Of a stretch of 36,147 nucleotides of DNA, positions 6,677 through 15,022 are shown one piece after another. The DNA is from Pseudomonadota bacterium (GTDB lineage: Bacteria > Pseudomonadota > Gammaproteobacteria > Burkholderiales > Burkholderiaceae_C), in the NCBI GenBank assembly GCA_020161775.1, contig JAIUOW010000026.1, positions 1-36,147 of the forward strand, read 5' to 3'. Each line of letters starts with the position of its first letter. Positions within the stretch are counted from its first letter, which is position 1. The notes below the pieces were generated by a model. It worked only from the letters and a program-made list of their open reading frames with translations. It was not told the DNA's origin and did not search any database. Both the position numbers and the translations under genes were made by a program.

Positions 6677-8536
6677 ATGACCCAATCCTTCCCTCCCCCG
6701 AACTCGTCGATCATCAACGCGCTGCCCGAGTTTTTGCTGTCGTGTGCGGTCGCGGCCGCGCTCATGGCGCTGGCACAGCCACTGGCATCGCTGCCCCTGG
6801 AGGCATTGGGCAGCCGCTATGCCGTCCCGACGCAGACACCCTCCGGCATCTGGCTGTGGGAGGTGTGGCGCAACAGTCACTGGGACGCGCTTGGCCAGGA
6901 CATTCGCGCCCTCGCGCTGCACAAGTTCAGCGGCTGCATGCTGGCGGCTACGGCGCTGCTGGGCTGGCTGGGTCTCCAGGGCGCGCGCCGCTCGGGGATG
7001 CGCGGCGGCGCTCTGGCGTTCGCGTGCTGGGCGGTGCTGGCCTGGCTGCTCCGGCCTTTCCAGTGGCCCGGGGCAGTCTGGATTGCGGTGACCGCTGCCG
7101 CAGCCATGCTGCTGCTCCTGCCAGTACGCCGCGTCCACCAGGCGGAGCAGGCAGGCAGTAGTACATGGACGGCGTTCGTGTGGCCAGGCTGGATCCTGTT
7201 CTGCGGGGTGGGCTGCCTGCAAGTGATCGACTTCGCCGCGCGCGGACCCGTCGTGCCAAGGGGGCTGCTCAGGCAGCCCGCCGCGGCAGGGGCGCGCTAC
7301 TTCGGGCTGCAGCAACTCGACGGCCTCTGGTTGGCCGTCGGCCTCTTTTTGCTCGTCGTCGCAACACGGCGCCCGATTCTCCAATTCATCGTCGCCTTCT
7401 TCGCGCGCCTGCCGGCCACGGGCGCGCGGCAGCGGCTGCTGCGCTTTGCTGTCCCTTGCTTAATCGTCATCGCAATGGGCTGGCTGGGCTACCTCCCGAG
7501 TCGCGACTTCCTTGGCGTTCCCGGGCTGCGCGGCGGGGGCAAGCCCCACGTGAGCGGAGAAGCGTTGCGTCTCATGGCGTGGCTGGTCATCGCCTGGCTC
7601 TTCTACCGGTGGAACGAATGGGAGTCCTCCCGTCCGCGGCTGCTGGCCGGGATCCTGCTGGCAGCCGCCGGCCTCGCCGCGTGCACCGCCGGTTTCGTGC
7701 TCTCGGACGACAAGGGCCCGATGCTGGTCATCGCCCTTTCGGGCGTGGTCATCGGTCCGTCCTTCATTGCAATGGCCGTCGGCCGACGGTGGGGCATGCA
7801 CGTTTGCGCCGCCGTGACGGCCGCGTTCATCGCCTTGGGCATTGCCGCGTGGCACACAGGCATGGTCAAGGTACTGCCGCAAGTGAGCAAGCAGGCAGGC
7901 CAGCGCGCCGAGATGCGCGCACAACCCTTCGCGAATCCGAGTAGCGCCAATCTCGCACAGGCGCTGTGGCTAATGGCCTTTTCGCCGCGCCAGCCCGTCA
8001 ACCGGCTCACGCTGGTCCCCTGGTGCGGCGCAGCCGCATACATGAATCTCGCACGCTGCACGCTGGCCAGCGGCGCGCCGATCCAGATGCCGTCGGACCT
8101 CGGCTACGTCATGCTCACCGCCACTTGGGGCGCGGCCGGGGCGGCCGGCTGGCTCCTGTTGCTGCTAGCCTGGCTAGCGGCGTTGCCGCTCGGACAGTTG
8201 CGCGCCTGGAACCTGTACATGCGGGCAGGCATGCCGGGCCGGAGCGTCGCCGCCCGGCGGCTGGACCTGCTCCCCGTGTGGATGGTCGCTGTCGCCGTGG
8301 CGATGGCGATTGCCCAGGTCCTTGTCAGCGCCGGCGCGGCCTTGGCGTGGCTGCCGCTCGCGGGGGTCACATTTCCGCTGTATGGGTTCGGCGGAACCGC
8401 GTTGTGCAGCACGGCGATCTGGACGGCCTTGGCGGCCCACAACAGTCCGCTCGCGAAGCAGCCGCAGCGCCGCCCTCAGACGCCGCGCGCAAGGATCACT
8501 GCATTTTCACCACAGGCGCCGCGCTGGCGCGCCTGA
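6677..8536 (+). CDS. SEDS-family (FtsW/RodA/SpoVE-like) membrane protein
   Basis: A 619-residue polytopic inner-membrane protein with many hydrophobic helices. The C-terminal half carries SEDS landmarks: SDDKGPMLVIA near residue 342 (compare the QPDLG(T/S) segment of FtsW/RodA), a large extracytoplasmic loop ending in PSDLGYVML, and TFPLYGFGGTAL near residue 564 (compare the PFVSYGGSSL segment). SEDS proteins are peptidoglycan glycosyltransferases that work with a partner penicillin-binding protein, and the next gene encodes one. It is longer than typical RodA or FtsW (about 370-410 residues) because of an N-terminal extension of extra membrane segments. Start chosen at 6677 with GAGG eight bases upstream. 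First gene of the plus-strand operon. Family call good; substrate inferred. Confidence 0.8.
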   Translation: MTQSFPPPNSSIINALPEFLLSCAVAAALMALAQPLASLPLEALGSRYAVPTQTPSGIWLWEVWRNSHWDALGQDIRALALHKFSGCMLAATALLGWLGLQGARRSGMRGGALAFACWAVLAWLLRPFQWPGAVWIAVTAAAAMLLLLPVRRVHQAEQAGSSTWTAFVWPGWILFCGVGCLQVIDFAARGPVVPRGLLRQPAAAGARYFGLQQLDGLWLAVGLFLLVVATRRPILQFIVAFFARLPATGARQRLLRFAVPCLIVIAMGWLGYLPSRDFLGVPGLRGGGKPHVSGEALRLMAWLVIAWLFYRWNEWESSRPRLLAGILLAAAGLAACTAGFVLSDDKGPMLVIALSGVVIGPSFIAMAVGRRWGMHVCAAVTAAFIALGIAAWHTGMVKVLPQVSKQAGQRAEMRAQPFANPSSANLAQALWLMAFSPRQPVNRLTLVPWCGAAAYMNLARCTLASGAPIQMPSDLGYVMLTATWGAAGAAGWLLLLLAWLAALPLGQLRAWNLYMRAGMPGRSVAARRLDLLPVWMVAVAVAMAIAQVLVSAGAALAWLPLAGVTFPLYGFGGTALCSTAIWTALAAHNSPLAKQPQRRPQTPRARITAFSPQAPRWRA

Positions 8537-8551
8537 CATCAAGGAGAAGCC

Positions 8552-10348
8552 ATGGACACGCACCCTGAATCGAGCTCGTTGCGCACCTTCGCGGTCGTCG
8601 CCGTCACCATCGCAGCGGCGATGATCGCCTTGCTGCTCTGGTGGAACGCGGCGGCGGTGAACTCCTTCCCGATCCAGGACAGGTTCCGCTCGGACACCCA
8701 CAACCAGCCGGACCCGTTTCGCGTGCCGGGGTGCATCGGCGGCGGCGCCGACCCTTGCGCGCAGAGAGTGCTGCTTCCCGCGCACGCGGGATTCCTGCTA
8801 GCGCCGATCCACCGCTACGTTGCGCCGGCGCGGGGCCACGCGCCAAACGAAGCACGGACTGGTCCGGGAACCGGACCACAGCTTGGCTTCCCCCAGGGCC
8901 GCCATGTCCGTCTAGCGATCGACACGGACGTCCAGCGCCGGGCACAGCTAACAGCCGACTGCTACACCGGCCAGGAAGACGCGTGCCGCCAGTGCAACTG
9001 GTGCAACACCGCCGGCGCCCAAGACATGTATGGAGGGGCGCGCGCGGAGCGGGTGGAAGTGCTGGTGGCGAACGCTGCCTCCTCAGGCCTTCTGGCCACA
9101 GCCAGTGCGCACTCGGCGTGTTTTGCCGCCCGCCATGGCGGCGTCAGCGCGACGAACACCTGTCCCGCGCTGCCCTTCGCCAACACGCGCCGCCCCAACG
9201 CCGACCTGGGAAACCAGGCACTGGCCACCAGCGCACGCCCGGGCAGCATCACCAAGATCCCAATCTCGATGGCGCTGACCGGCGCCGGGCTGAGCGAACG
9301 TGAGCGTGCCGAACTACCCGATATCCTGACCCACTCGCTCACGGAGCCCATGATCGACCTGGTCATGTGCCGCGCGCAGGATTTCGACCCCGACTGCGCC
9401 ATGCGGCGCCTGCGGGCCGTGGCGGACATGGCCCAGGCCATCGGCTGGGTCGACCAGATGGACGTGATCGGGGGCACGCAGTTGCCCGGCCTCAGCGCAA
9501 CCCGGTTCGCAGGCCGCCTGATGCGGCGGCCGGGAGGCAGCCTTCTGACAGCGCCCGCGGTCCGCATGGACCGGGCCGAGATGCGCGCCTGCTCGCGCAA
9601 TGCCTGGCGGAACTGCCGCGGCGCACAGTTTGTCGACCTGGTTGCCGAACTCTTCGGCACAGGCGACGCCCTGCTGTCGCCCGTGGGCGCCGCCAGCGCC
9701 TTGCTGCACCTGGCTTCGGCGGCCAACGGACGTACCGAACAGGCGCCCCTCCATCTGGTCACCGCAGCGCAGCAGGACGACGGTCGTTGGCGGCGCCTCG
9801 CGTCGAACGTCAAGCCTGCCGTCACCCTGTCGGAGGCGAAACTGGTCATCGCCGGCCTGGAGCGCGTGGCGACGCACGGCACTGCGGCGTCGGCATGCCG
9901 CAATGCGGCTAAGGCGACCGGCCGCTCGCGCCTGCCCTGCGCCCCGGGCAAAGCCCAGGACCAGTTGCAGCTCGCCATGAAAAGTGGCACCCCCGTGATG
10001 AGCGCGGAGTCCGGCCGCAACCTGTCGCTGACGCTGTCGCAGTGGCGCGCTCAATGCGAACGCTTTCGCTCCGCGCTGCTCACCACGCCTAGGAACTCGC
10101 CCCGGTGGCACGTGCTGGCAAACAACGCGGGCAAATGCAATATGCCCGCCGTAAAGTGGGTCGCTCTCATGCTTCGCGAGCCGGGAAGCCCGACTTGGGA
10201 CAAAGTTGTCATCGTCGTCGCGGAGCGCAACTGGAACCGGCGTACACAGCTGATCGACACGCCGAACGACCGCGGACCGAACGTCGCGGCAGAAATCGGA
10301 ATGGCGCTGGTCAACGGCATGTACCCGCTGGCGGAGCAACTGAGATGA
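8552..10348 (+). CDS. penicillin-binding-protein-like transpeptidase
   Basis: A 598-residue protein with one N-terminal membrane anchor (about residues 12-36) and an extracytoplasmic body. The transpeptidase motifs are visible: SITK at 232-235 inside PGSITK (active-site SxxK), a candidate SxN at 348-350 (SRN) and KSGT at 477-480 (KTG box). The segment LSPVGAASALLHLASAANG matches the usual conserved helix of class B PBPs. Between residues 137 and 204 it has several cysteines (including CRQCNWC), unusual for a PBP and suggesting disulfides in the periplasm. It follows the SEDS gene by 15 bases with a strong AAGGAG, so it is the probable cognate partner. The class B label is inferred from size and pairing. 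Confidence 0.8.
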   Translation: MDTHPESSSLRTFAVVAVTIAAAMIALLLWWNAAAVNSFPIQDRFRSDTHNQPDPFRVPGCIGGGADPCAQRVLLPAHAGFLLAPIHRYVAPARGHAPNEARTGPGTGPQLGFPQGRHVRLAIDTDVQRRAQLTADCYTGQEDACRQCNWCNTAGAQDMYGGARAERVEVLVANAASSGLLATASAHSACFAARHGGVSATNTCPALPFANTRRPNADLGNQALATSARPGSITKIPISMALTGAGLSERERAELPDILTHSLTEPMIDLVMCRAQDFDPDCAMRRLRAVADMAQAIGWVDQMDVIGGTQLPGLSATRFAGRLMRRPGGSLLTAPAVRMDRAEMRACSRNAWRNCRGAQFVDLVAELFGTGDALLSPVGAASALLHLASAANGRTEQAPLHLVTAAQQDDGRWRRLASNVKPAVTLSEAKLVIAGLERVATHGTAASACRNAAKATGRSRLPCAPGKAQDQLQLAMKSGTPVMSAESGRNLSLTLSQWRAQCERFRSALLTTPRNSPRWHVLANNAGKCNMPAVKWVALMLREPGSPTWDKVVIVVAERNWNRRTQLIDTPNDRGPNVAAEIGMALVNGMYPLAEQLR

Positions 10349-10644
10349 GAGCACCCGCTGCCGAGCCCGCATTCACGTCCCACAGCCAGGCTGCGGACCT
10401 GGCGCAGCTGCGCCTGTTTTTGCTAGACGGATGGTCCAGGGCCATCCACCTGCAGGCAGCGCTGGCGGGCGCAGTGCCGTGCCTGGACCTCACGATCAGC
10501 AGGCGCCTGCTGCAAGACATCGACCTGCCCCGCCTGGAAGCCCTGTCCCATGAGCTGCGGCGAATGCAGATTCCCCACGGCGTCTCCTACGTGACGGCCG
10601 GAACCCCAGAGCCCAGATGCCATGTGCTACGGGTCCGGTTCTGA
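10345..10644 (+). CDS. small hypothetical protein (99 aa)
   Basis: The ATG overlaps the PBP stop by four bases (ATGA), so it is coupled to the PBP gene. The product has no signal peptide or membrane segment and reads as a small soluble alpha/beta protein: a helical stretch (LAQLRLFLLDGWSRAIHL), a second helix (LEALSHELRRMQ) and a C-terminal strand region ending CHVLRVRF. I do not recognise the family. Its place between the PBP and FHA genes suggests an accessory adaptor. An upstream in-frame extension to 10105 would lie antiparallel-free inside the PBP gene and is not supported. Confidence 0.6.
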   Translation: MRAPAAEPAFTSHSQAADLAQLRLFLLDGWSRAIHLQAALAGAVPCLDLTISRRLLQDIDLPRLEALSHELRRMQIPHGVSYVTAGTPEPRCHVLRVRF

Positions 10645-10712
10645 ACCGGGCCAGGCGATAGGTTGCCTTACGTATCTGTCGCTACCTCAACCGCAACTTC
10701 AAGGAGCCAGCC

Positions 10713-11858
10713 ATGTTTAGTTCCGCCATTTCCCTCCCTGATGACGCTGCCGCCGGCGGCGGGAGCAGCCCCAGGCCGCCGTTCCAGCGGTGTCCATCCT
10801 TCATCGACCGGATTCTAGGAATCCAGCGCCGCGCGCTCCCGCAGCCTCCGGAACTCGAGCGCTACCGGGAAGTCGTCGTCGAGGCACCGATCACCCCGGC
10901 GTCCCAGTTCGGCATCGAAGGCCTGTTCAATGCCGTTACCGAGGGCTCCACGATGTTCGCGCGCCGCCACATCCAGTTGGTGCACAACGAGGATCCCACC
11001 ACCGTCTATTCGGTACGCGAGGTCCGGATCGAATGCAGGGACGCGCCGGCCCAGTTCCTGCGCGACGTCGTGGCGCTGCCACAAGCCGTGCGCAACCGCG
11101 TTATCAAGAACCGTATCCAGAAGGCCCCTGGCGTCCAGGGCCTGCTGCGGCTGGACGAGTTCTACGGCTGCACGCTGCTCACCGACAGCGTCATGGCCGA
11201 CGGAGCCATGGTCCAGACGCTGGTGTCCTGGTCCGGCAACCAGTTCGACGTGAGGATTTGCTTCGACGGCGACTACATCACGGTTGACCCGGAGGCTGCA
11301 CCGGCGAGCCCGGAACCGCAGGCAGAGGCGACGGACGTCCAGCAGACGGACGGAGACAATCCGGCCCTGTACCAGACCATGATCCGTCGCAACACACCCG
11401 GCGCGGCCCATGCATCGGCCGAAACTCCGCTGCACAGCGCGACCGGACGCGTGACGCCGGCGATCGCTGTACTGAGGCTGCGCAACGGCGCGGCGGAGGC
11501 AACGGTCCCCTTGCACGCGAATGGCTTTCCGTACATCATTGGACGGCACCAGAGTTCTAGGGGGTATTGCGTGACGGGGCAGAAAGATGTCGAAGGCCAG
11601 GCCGTCCTGGACACTGCGGAGCCCCCCGGTGCTGTGAGCTTCGTATCCCGCGAGCACTTGGTGCTCGAGAGCTATGACGAATCGACGCACCAGTTCCGCG
11701 TCAACACCGCGAAGGGGCGCAACGGAACCTTTTCCGGCGGCCTGCGGACTGCCGACCGGTTCCTGCTCGCGCTCAACCAGGACAAGCACGAGGCGTGGCT
11801 CAGGTTGGGCGGGCTGGAGGCGGACGGCATCTTGGACATCTGCGTGGAACGAGTGTGA
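10713..11858 (+). CDS. FHA-domain protein
   Basis: A 381-residue cytoplasmic protein. The C-terminal third carries an FHA phosphothreonine-binding domain: YIIGRHQS near 272-280, SREH near 312 and the GRNGTF segment near 336. The N-terminal 200 residues form an unknown domain (contains EGLFNAVTEGSTMFARRHIQ), joined by an Ala/Glu/Pro-rich linker. FHA proteins read out phosphorylation by Hanks-type kinases, and a kinase and a PP2C gene follow at once. The ATG at 10713 has AAGGAG seven bases upstream. The N-terminal segment and overall arrangement recall FhaA of Actinobacteria, which also has an N-terminal domain of its own, but I see no sequence match. FHA call good. Confidence 0.85.
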   Translation: MFSSAISLPDDAAAGGGSSPRPPFQRCPSFIDRILGIQRRALPQPPELERYREVVVEAPITPASQFGIEGLFNAVTEGSTMFARRHIQLVHNEDPTTVYSVREVRIECRDAPAQFLRDVVALPQAVRNRVIKNRIQKAPGVQGLLRLDEFYGCTLLTDSVMADGAMVQTLVSWSGNQFDVRICFDGDYITVDPEAAPASPEPQAEATDVQQTDGDNPALYQTMIRRNTPGAAHASAETPLHSATGRVTPAIAVLRLRNGAAEATVPLHANGFPYIIGRHQSSRGYCVTGQKDVEGQAVLDTAEPPGAVSFVSREHLVLESYDESTHQFRVNTAKGRNGTFSGGLRTADRFLLALNQDKHEAWLRLGGLEADGILDICVERV

Positions 11859-11863
11859 AGGCG

Positions 11864-12766
11864 ATGCAAGTCCAGGAGCCGCGTACCGGCGTCGGCAGCC
11901 AGGCCGTGTTTACGGCCAGCGGCAGCAAGTCGGAGGGCGGCTGGGAGCTGGGTTGGGCCCAGCTCGCCGGAACAGGGCACAAGGACGGATGCGAAGACGG
12001 GGTGGGCCATGCGATTCCGGGCGGCAGCGCCCTGCGCAACGACGCGCGTCCATTAGCCGCGGCGGTCGCGGACGGCGTTGGCGGGGGCGCGCGTGGCTCG
12101 GTCGCCAGCGCGGCGCTGGTGGACCATTGCATCAGACTTCCCGTCGAGTCCTTGTCTAACGACACGTACATCCAGAGATGGATGGAGCTCGCGGAAGCCC
12201 ATGTGCAGCTCAAGCTGCGCGAGGTCACGTTCTCGCCAGGGGCTGCGACACTCGCCGCGGCATGGCTGTTCCCCGGCACGCAGGCCGGCCAGGCCCAGGG
12301 CTGCGTGGTCCGGGTGGGCGATGCCAGGGCCTACGTGCTATCCAGCGAAGCGGTTCGCTATATGAGCGAGGACCAGACGTTCGAGCGCATGGGCGAGCAA
12401 CCGCCCGAAGGTTCGCGGCCTGAAGACCCTGCCCGCATGGTAGGCACGAACTTCATGGGCACGCCGGAAGTGGTGCGCGTGAGCCTCGTGCCAGGCGACG
12501 TCCTCCTGCTGTGCAGCGACGGACTGCACCGTGGCCTCACTTCTTCGCAGATTACCGCGCACCTGGGATTGGCCCAGGATCTTGCATCGTGCTCCAAGGT
12601 CATGGCACAGAGCGCACGCGCGAACGGCAGCCAAGACGACATCACGGTCTTGCTGGCACGGCCCGCCGGCCACACATTCACCAGCGGCCTGGCTGCAATC
12701 CTCGATCGGTTGCGTAAAACACTTACTTCCCGGAAGGTGATGGCATCGTGGGTGAGACGCCCCTGA
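11864..12766 (+). CDS. PP2C-family protein phosphatase (PstP/PppA-like)
   Basis: A 300-residue soluble phosphatase, distinct in sequence from the one at 450-1445. Motifs in order: HKDGCEDGVG, AAAVADGVGGG (metal-binding DG), VVRVGDARAYVL, LLCSDGLHRGL and GSQDDITVLLA. These are the aspartates of a complete PP2C active site, so it is probably active. A GTG at 11855 overlaps the FHA stop (GTGA) and is an alternative start that adds three residues. The 3' end overlaps the kinase start by 19 bases. Role inferred: dephosphorylates targets of the downstream membrane kinase. There is no membrane anchor, unlike actinobacterial PstP. Confidence 0.85.
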   Translation: MQVQEPRTGVGSQAVFTASGSKSEGGWELGWAQLAGTGHKDGCEDGVGHAIPGGSALRNDARPLAAAVADGVGGGARGSVASAALVDHCIRLPVESLSNDTYIQRWMELAEAHVQLKLREVTFSPGAATLAAAWLFPGTQAGQAQGCVVRVGDARAYVLSSEAVRYMSEDQTFERMGEQPPEGSRPEDPARMVGTNFMGTPEVVRVSLVPGDVLLLCSDGLHRGLTSSQITAHLGLAQDLASCSKVMAQSARANGSQDDITVLLARPAGHTFTSGLAAILDRLRKTLTSRKVMASWVRRP

Positions 12767-14952
12767 ATCCTGGCGCCCGACAACGGACGGTGTTGCTACC
12801 ACCGCAGCCTTCGAAGCTGTGGCAGACCTTGCTGAACGCCCTGCTGACCGAACGTCCCTTGCGGATCGAGCGTGAAGGCAAGGCGATCGAGGTGACCCGT
12901 GCGGTGGAAACGAACGACGAGGGGAACAGGGCGGTCATTTGGACCAAGAAGTATGGACGAGACGAGGACTCGGACTTGAGCATCTTCAATGAAACCGAGC
13001 TCTCCATGTTGCTGAAAGCAGACCACGAAAAATTGCCGCACCGCTATCGCCTGGCGCACCTGAGCGTCGTGGGCAGCCCACTGCACACTGGCAGGACACC
13101 GGCGCATCTGCGCAAAGGCCGCACCACCGTTCTCAAGACCTACGACGAGGGGCCAGATCTGCACAGCTGGGCGCGGATGCGCGTCTTCCTGGACGGCAAG
13201 CTGCTTCGGCATCCGTTCGTTCCCCAGCAGAACTTTCTGAGGTTAACGCGGGAAATCTTCGTGGCGCTGCAAGCGTTCCACGAAGCGCGGTTCGTCCATT
13301 GCGACCTCCACCTCGGCAACATCGTCATGGCTGCCAGCACTTCGACCGTCTTCCCTATGAATCGCGAGGACGCGGAGTTTTTTGTCAAGCCGCTCTGGAA
13401 CCGGGTGAAGCTCATCGACTTCGGCTATTCCGTCCACAAAGGCATCGAGCCCATGGCGATGCTGCCCCTGGCGCCGTGGGCGGACGAAGCACGCCAGGTG
13501 CCGATGCCGGGAATGTCACCCCGCTTGCAGCAGGTGCTTGCCGACCTGGTGAGATTCGTGGAGGCCAGCGGTTGGCCTCCTGCAGAACAGTACCTGCGCA
13601 GAAGGTGGGTGAAGGAGCAGCATCGCCTGGCACCTTTGATACGGTTGGACTGGCGCGACGATCTCGCCCCGCTTGGGCACAAATTGCGCCTACTGCGCGA
13701 TGGAAAGGGCCATAGCGAATGGGGCGGCGTGGAACGCGTGGGACGCTTCCCGGAGGTCAACGCGTTCATCGATCGCTTCCCAGAGGAGCTCGAGCGATGG
13801 GGGCATGCCGACCTTCCCGGGGACGGTCTTCTTCCACACGCCAGCTACATTGCGCAGATTGACGAGTTGCTGCGGCTGCTCCCCGAACCTTCCGAGGCAT
13901 TCGTCCTACGCCGAGCCGATCACGATGCGGCGTACAAGGAATTCATCGCGCCCAAGCCCACTCCGGCCCCGACGCCCAGTCCTACCCCGATGCCCTCGCC
14001 GGCGCCGGCTCCCCAGCCACGCCGCCCTCTGCCAGTGATGACCATTCTGGTCGGGATGACAGCCCTTCTGGTAGCCGGGACGGCGGGCACGTTGCTCACC
14101 CAGAAACCAGATCCCGCTCCTCCCCCGACCCATCTGGATAAACCGCCCCCCCCAGCGGCCAATCAAGACAGCCTGCCAGGGGCCATTGCCAAGCTCCACC
14201 AAGCCTCCCCCGGCTCGAGCAACTGGCAGGAAGCACTGAAGGTCGCAGCTAGACTGGCCCAAGACCCCCGCACCGGGAAGAACGATGCAAACGGCTTCTG
14301 GCGGGCGCTCGACCAGCAGTATGCCCGGCATACGGAGGCAGTCATCGCACGCTCGACCCAGCCCACGTGGTGGGATGCCGACGCCAGCAAGAAGTTGGCC
14401 CCTGGTACTGCCGAGACTGCGTGGCTTGAGACGACCAAGAGTCTGAGCGAGCAGGGCCTTTGGGCCCCCTCCGTATATCTCGCCGCCGCGGTCTATTCCC
14501 AGCGCGAGGGGGTGGTTAGTGGTGCGCTCGCGCGCGACAAGGCCTTCACGGATTTGACCGCGGCCTTGCGTCATCCCGTGCCGGGGCCCGAGGGCGCGCA
14601 GGACCCTGCCGTGCTGGAACGGCACCGCGAGGGCATGCTGGATCTTCTTTTCGTCACGAGCTGGCGGGAGGCCTCGCAAGCACATCGCAGCAGCCAGGCG
14701 GTCAACCCCAACCGGGCGGAGCTGCTTCTGCCGCTCCTAAAGGACAGATCCCGGCGCCAGCCGACCGTCAAGAGCAACATGACACTGGCACTTGCATTCG
14801 CGTGCTTGCCGGTTCCGCCCCGCTTCGACGACGCGATCACCAGTGCAAAGGCGGCGGTGAAGGGCGCTCAAGCGGAGTCGAACGCGGCGCTCGCGGCCGA
14901 ACTGCGCGGGAAGCTCGAGCGCCTAGAACGCAAGGAAATCCCGTGCAAGTAA
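12748..14952 (+). CDS. membrane-anchored Hanks-type Ser/Thr kinase
   Basis: A 734-residue protein with an N-terminal kinase domain, a Pro-rich linker (about 400-426), one membrane segment (about 428-450) and a C-terminal extracytoplasmic region of about 280 residues. Catalytic features: VLKTYDE with candidate lysine 130, HCDLHLGN at 184-191 and DFG at 224-226. This is the one-pass receptor-kinase layout of PknB-type proteins, but the outer part shows no PASTA repeats. It is helical, with TPR-like character and a preceding Pro-rich stretch that could span the cell wall space. The start is a GTG with GGAAGG upstream and overlaps the PP2C gene by 19 bases. Probably phosphorylates the FHA protein and wall enzymes of the operon (inferred). 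Confidence 0.83.
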   Translation: MGETPLNPGARQRTVLLPPQPSKLWQTLLNALLTERPLRIEREGKAIEVTRAVETNDEGNRAVIWTKKYGRDEDSDLSIFNETELSMLLKADHEKLPHRYRLAHLSVVGSPLHTGRTPAHLRKGRTTVLKTYDEGPDLHSWARMRVFLDGKLLRHPFVPQQNFLRLTREIFVALQAFHEARFVHCDLHLGNIVMAASTSTVFPMNREDAEFFVKPLWNRVKLIDFGYSVHKGIEPMAMLPLAPWADEARQVPMPGMSPRLQQVLADLVRFVEASGWPPAEQYLRRRWVKEQHRLAPLIRLDWRDDLAPLGHKLRLLRDGKGHSEWGGVERVGRFPEVNAFIDRFPEELERWGHADLPGDGLLPHASYIAQIDELLRLLPEPSEAFVLRRADHDAAYKEFIAPKPTPAPTPSPTPMPSPAPAPQPRRPLPVMTILVGMTALLVAGTAGTLLTQKPDPAPPPTHLDKPPPPAANQDSLPGAIAKLHQASPGSSNWQEALKVAARLAQDPRTGKNDANGFWRALDQQYARHTEAVIARSTQPTWWDADASKKLAPGTAETAWLETTKSLSEQGLWAPSVYLAAAVYSQREGVVSGALARDKAFTDLTAALRHPVPGPEGAQDPAVLERHREGMLDLLFVTSWREASQAHRSSQAVNPNRAELLLPLLKDRSRRQPTVKSNMTLALAFACLPVPPRFDDAITSAKAAVKGAQAESNAALAAELRGKLERLERKEIPCK

Positions 14953-15022
14953 TCCGCAATTTCCCGATACAGCCGCCAGGGGTATGGCGGCATCAGCAAA
15001 CTTGAATGAACGAGAGGCTAGG

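Noticed and set aside
8962-10372. Two long minus-strand frames opposite the PBP gene
   Set aside because: The plus strand holds SITK and KSGT motifs and normal spacing to its neighbours; the minus frames show no domain.
10713-14952. Type VI secretion phosphorylation module (PpkA/PppA/Fha)
   Set aside because: Kinase, phosphatase and FHA are present, but no Tss core gene lies in the window and the partners are SEDS and PBP proteins.
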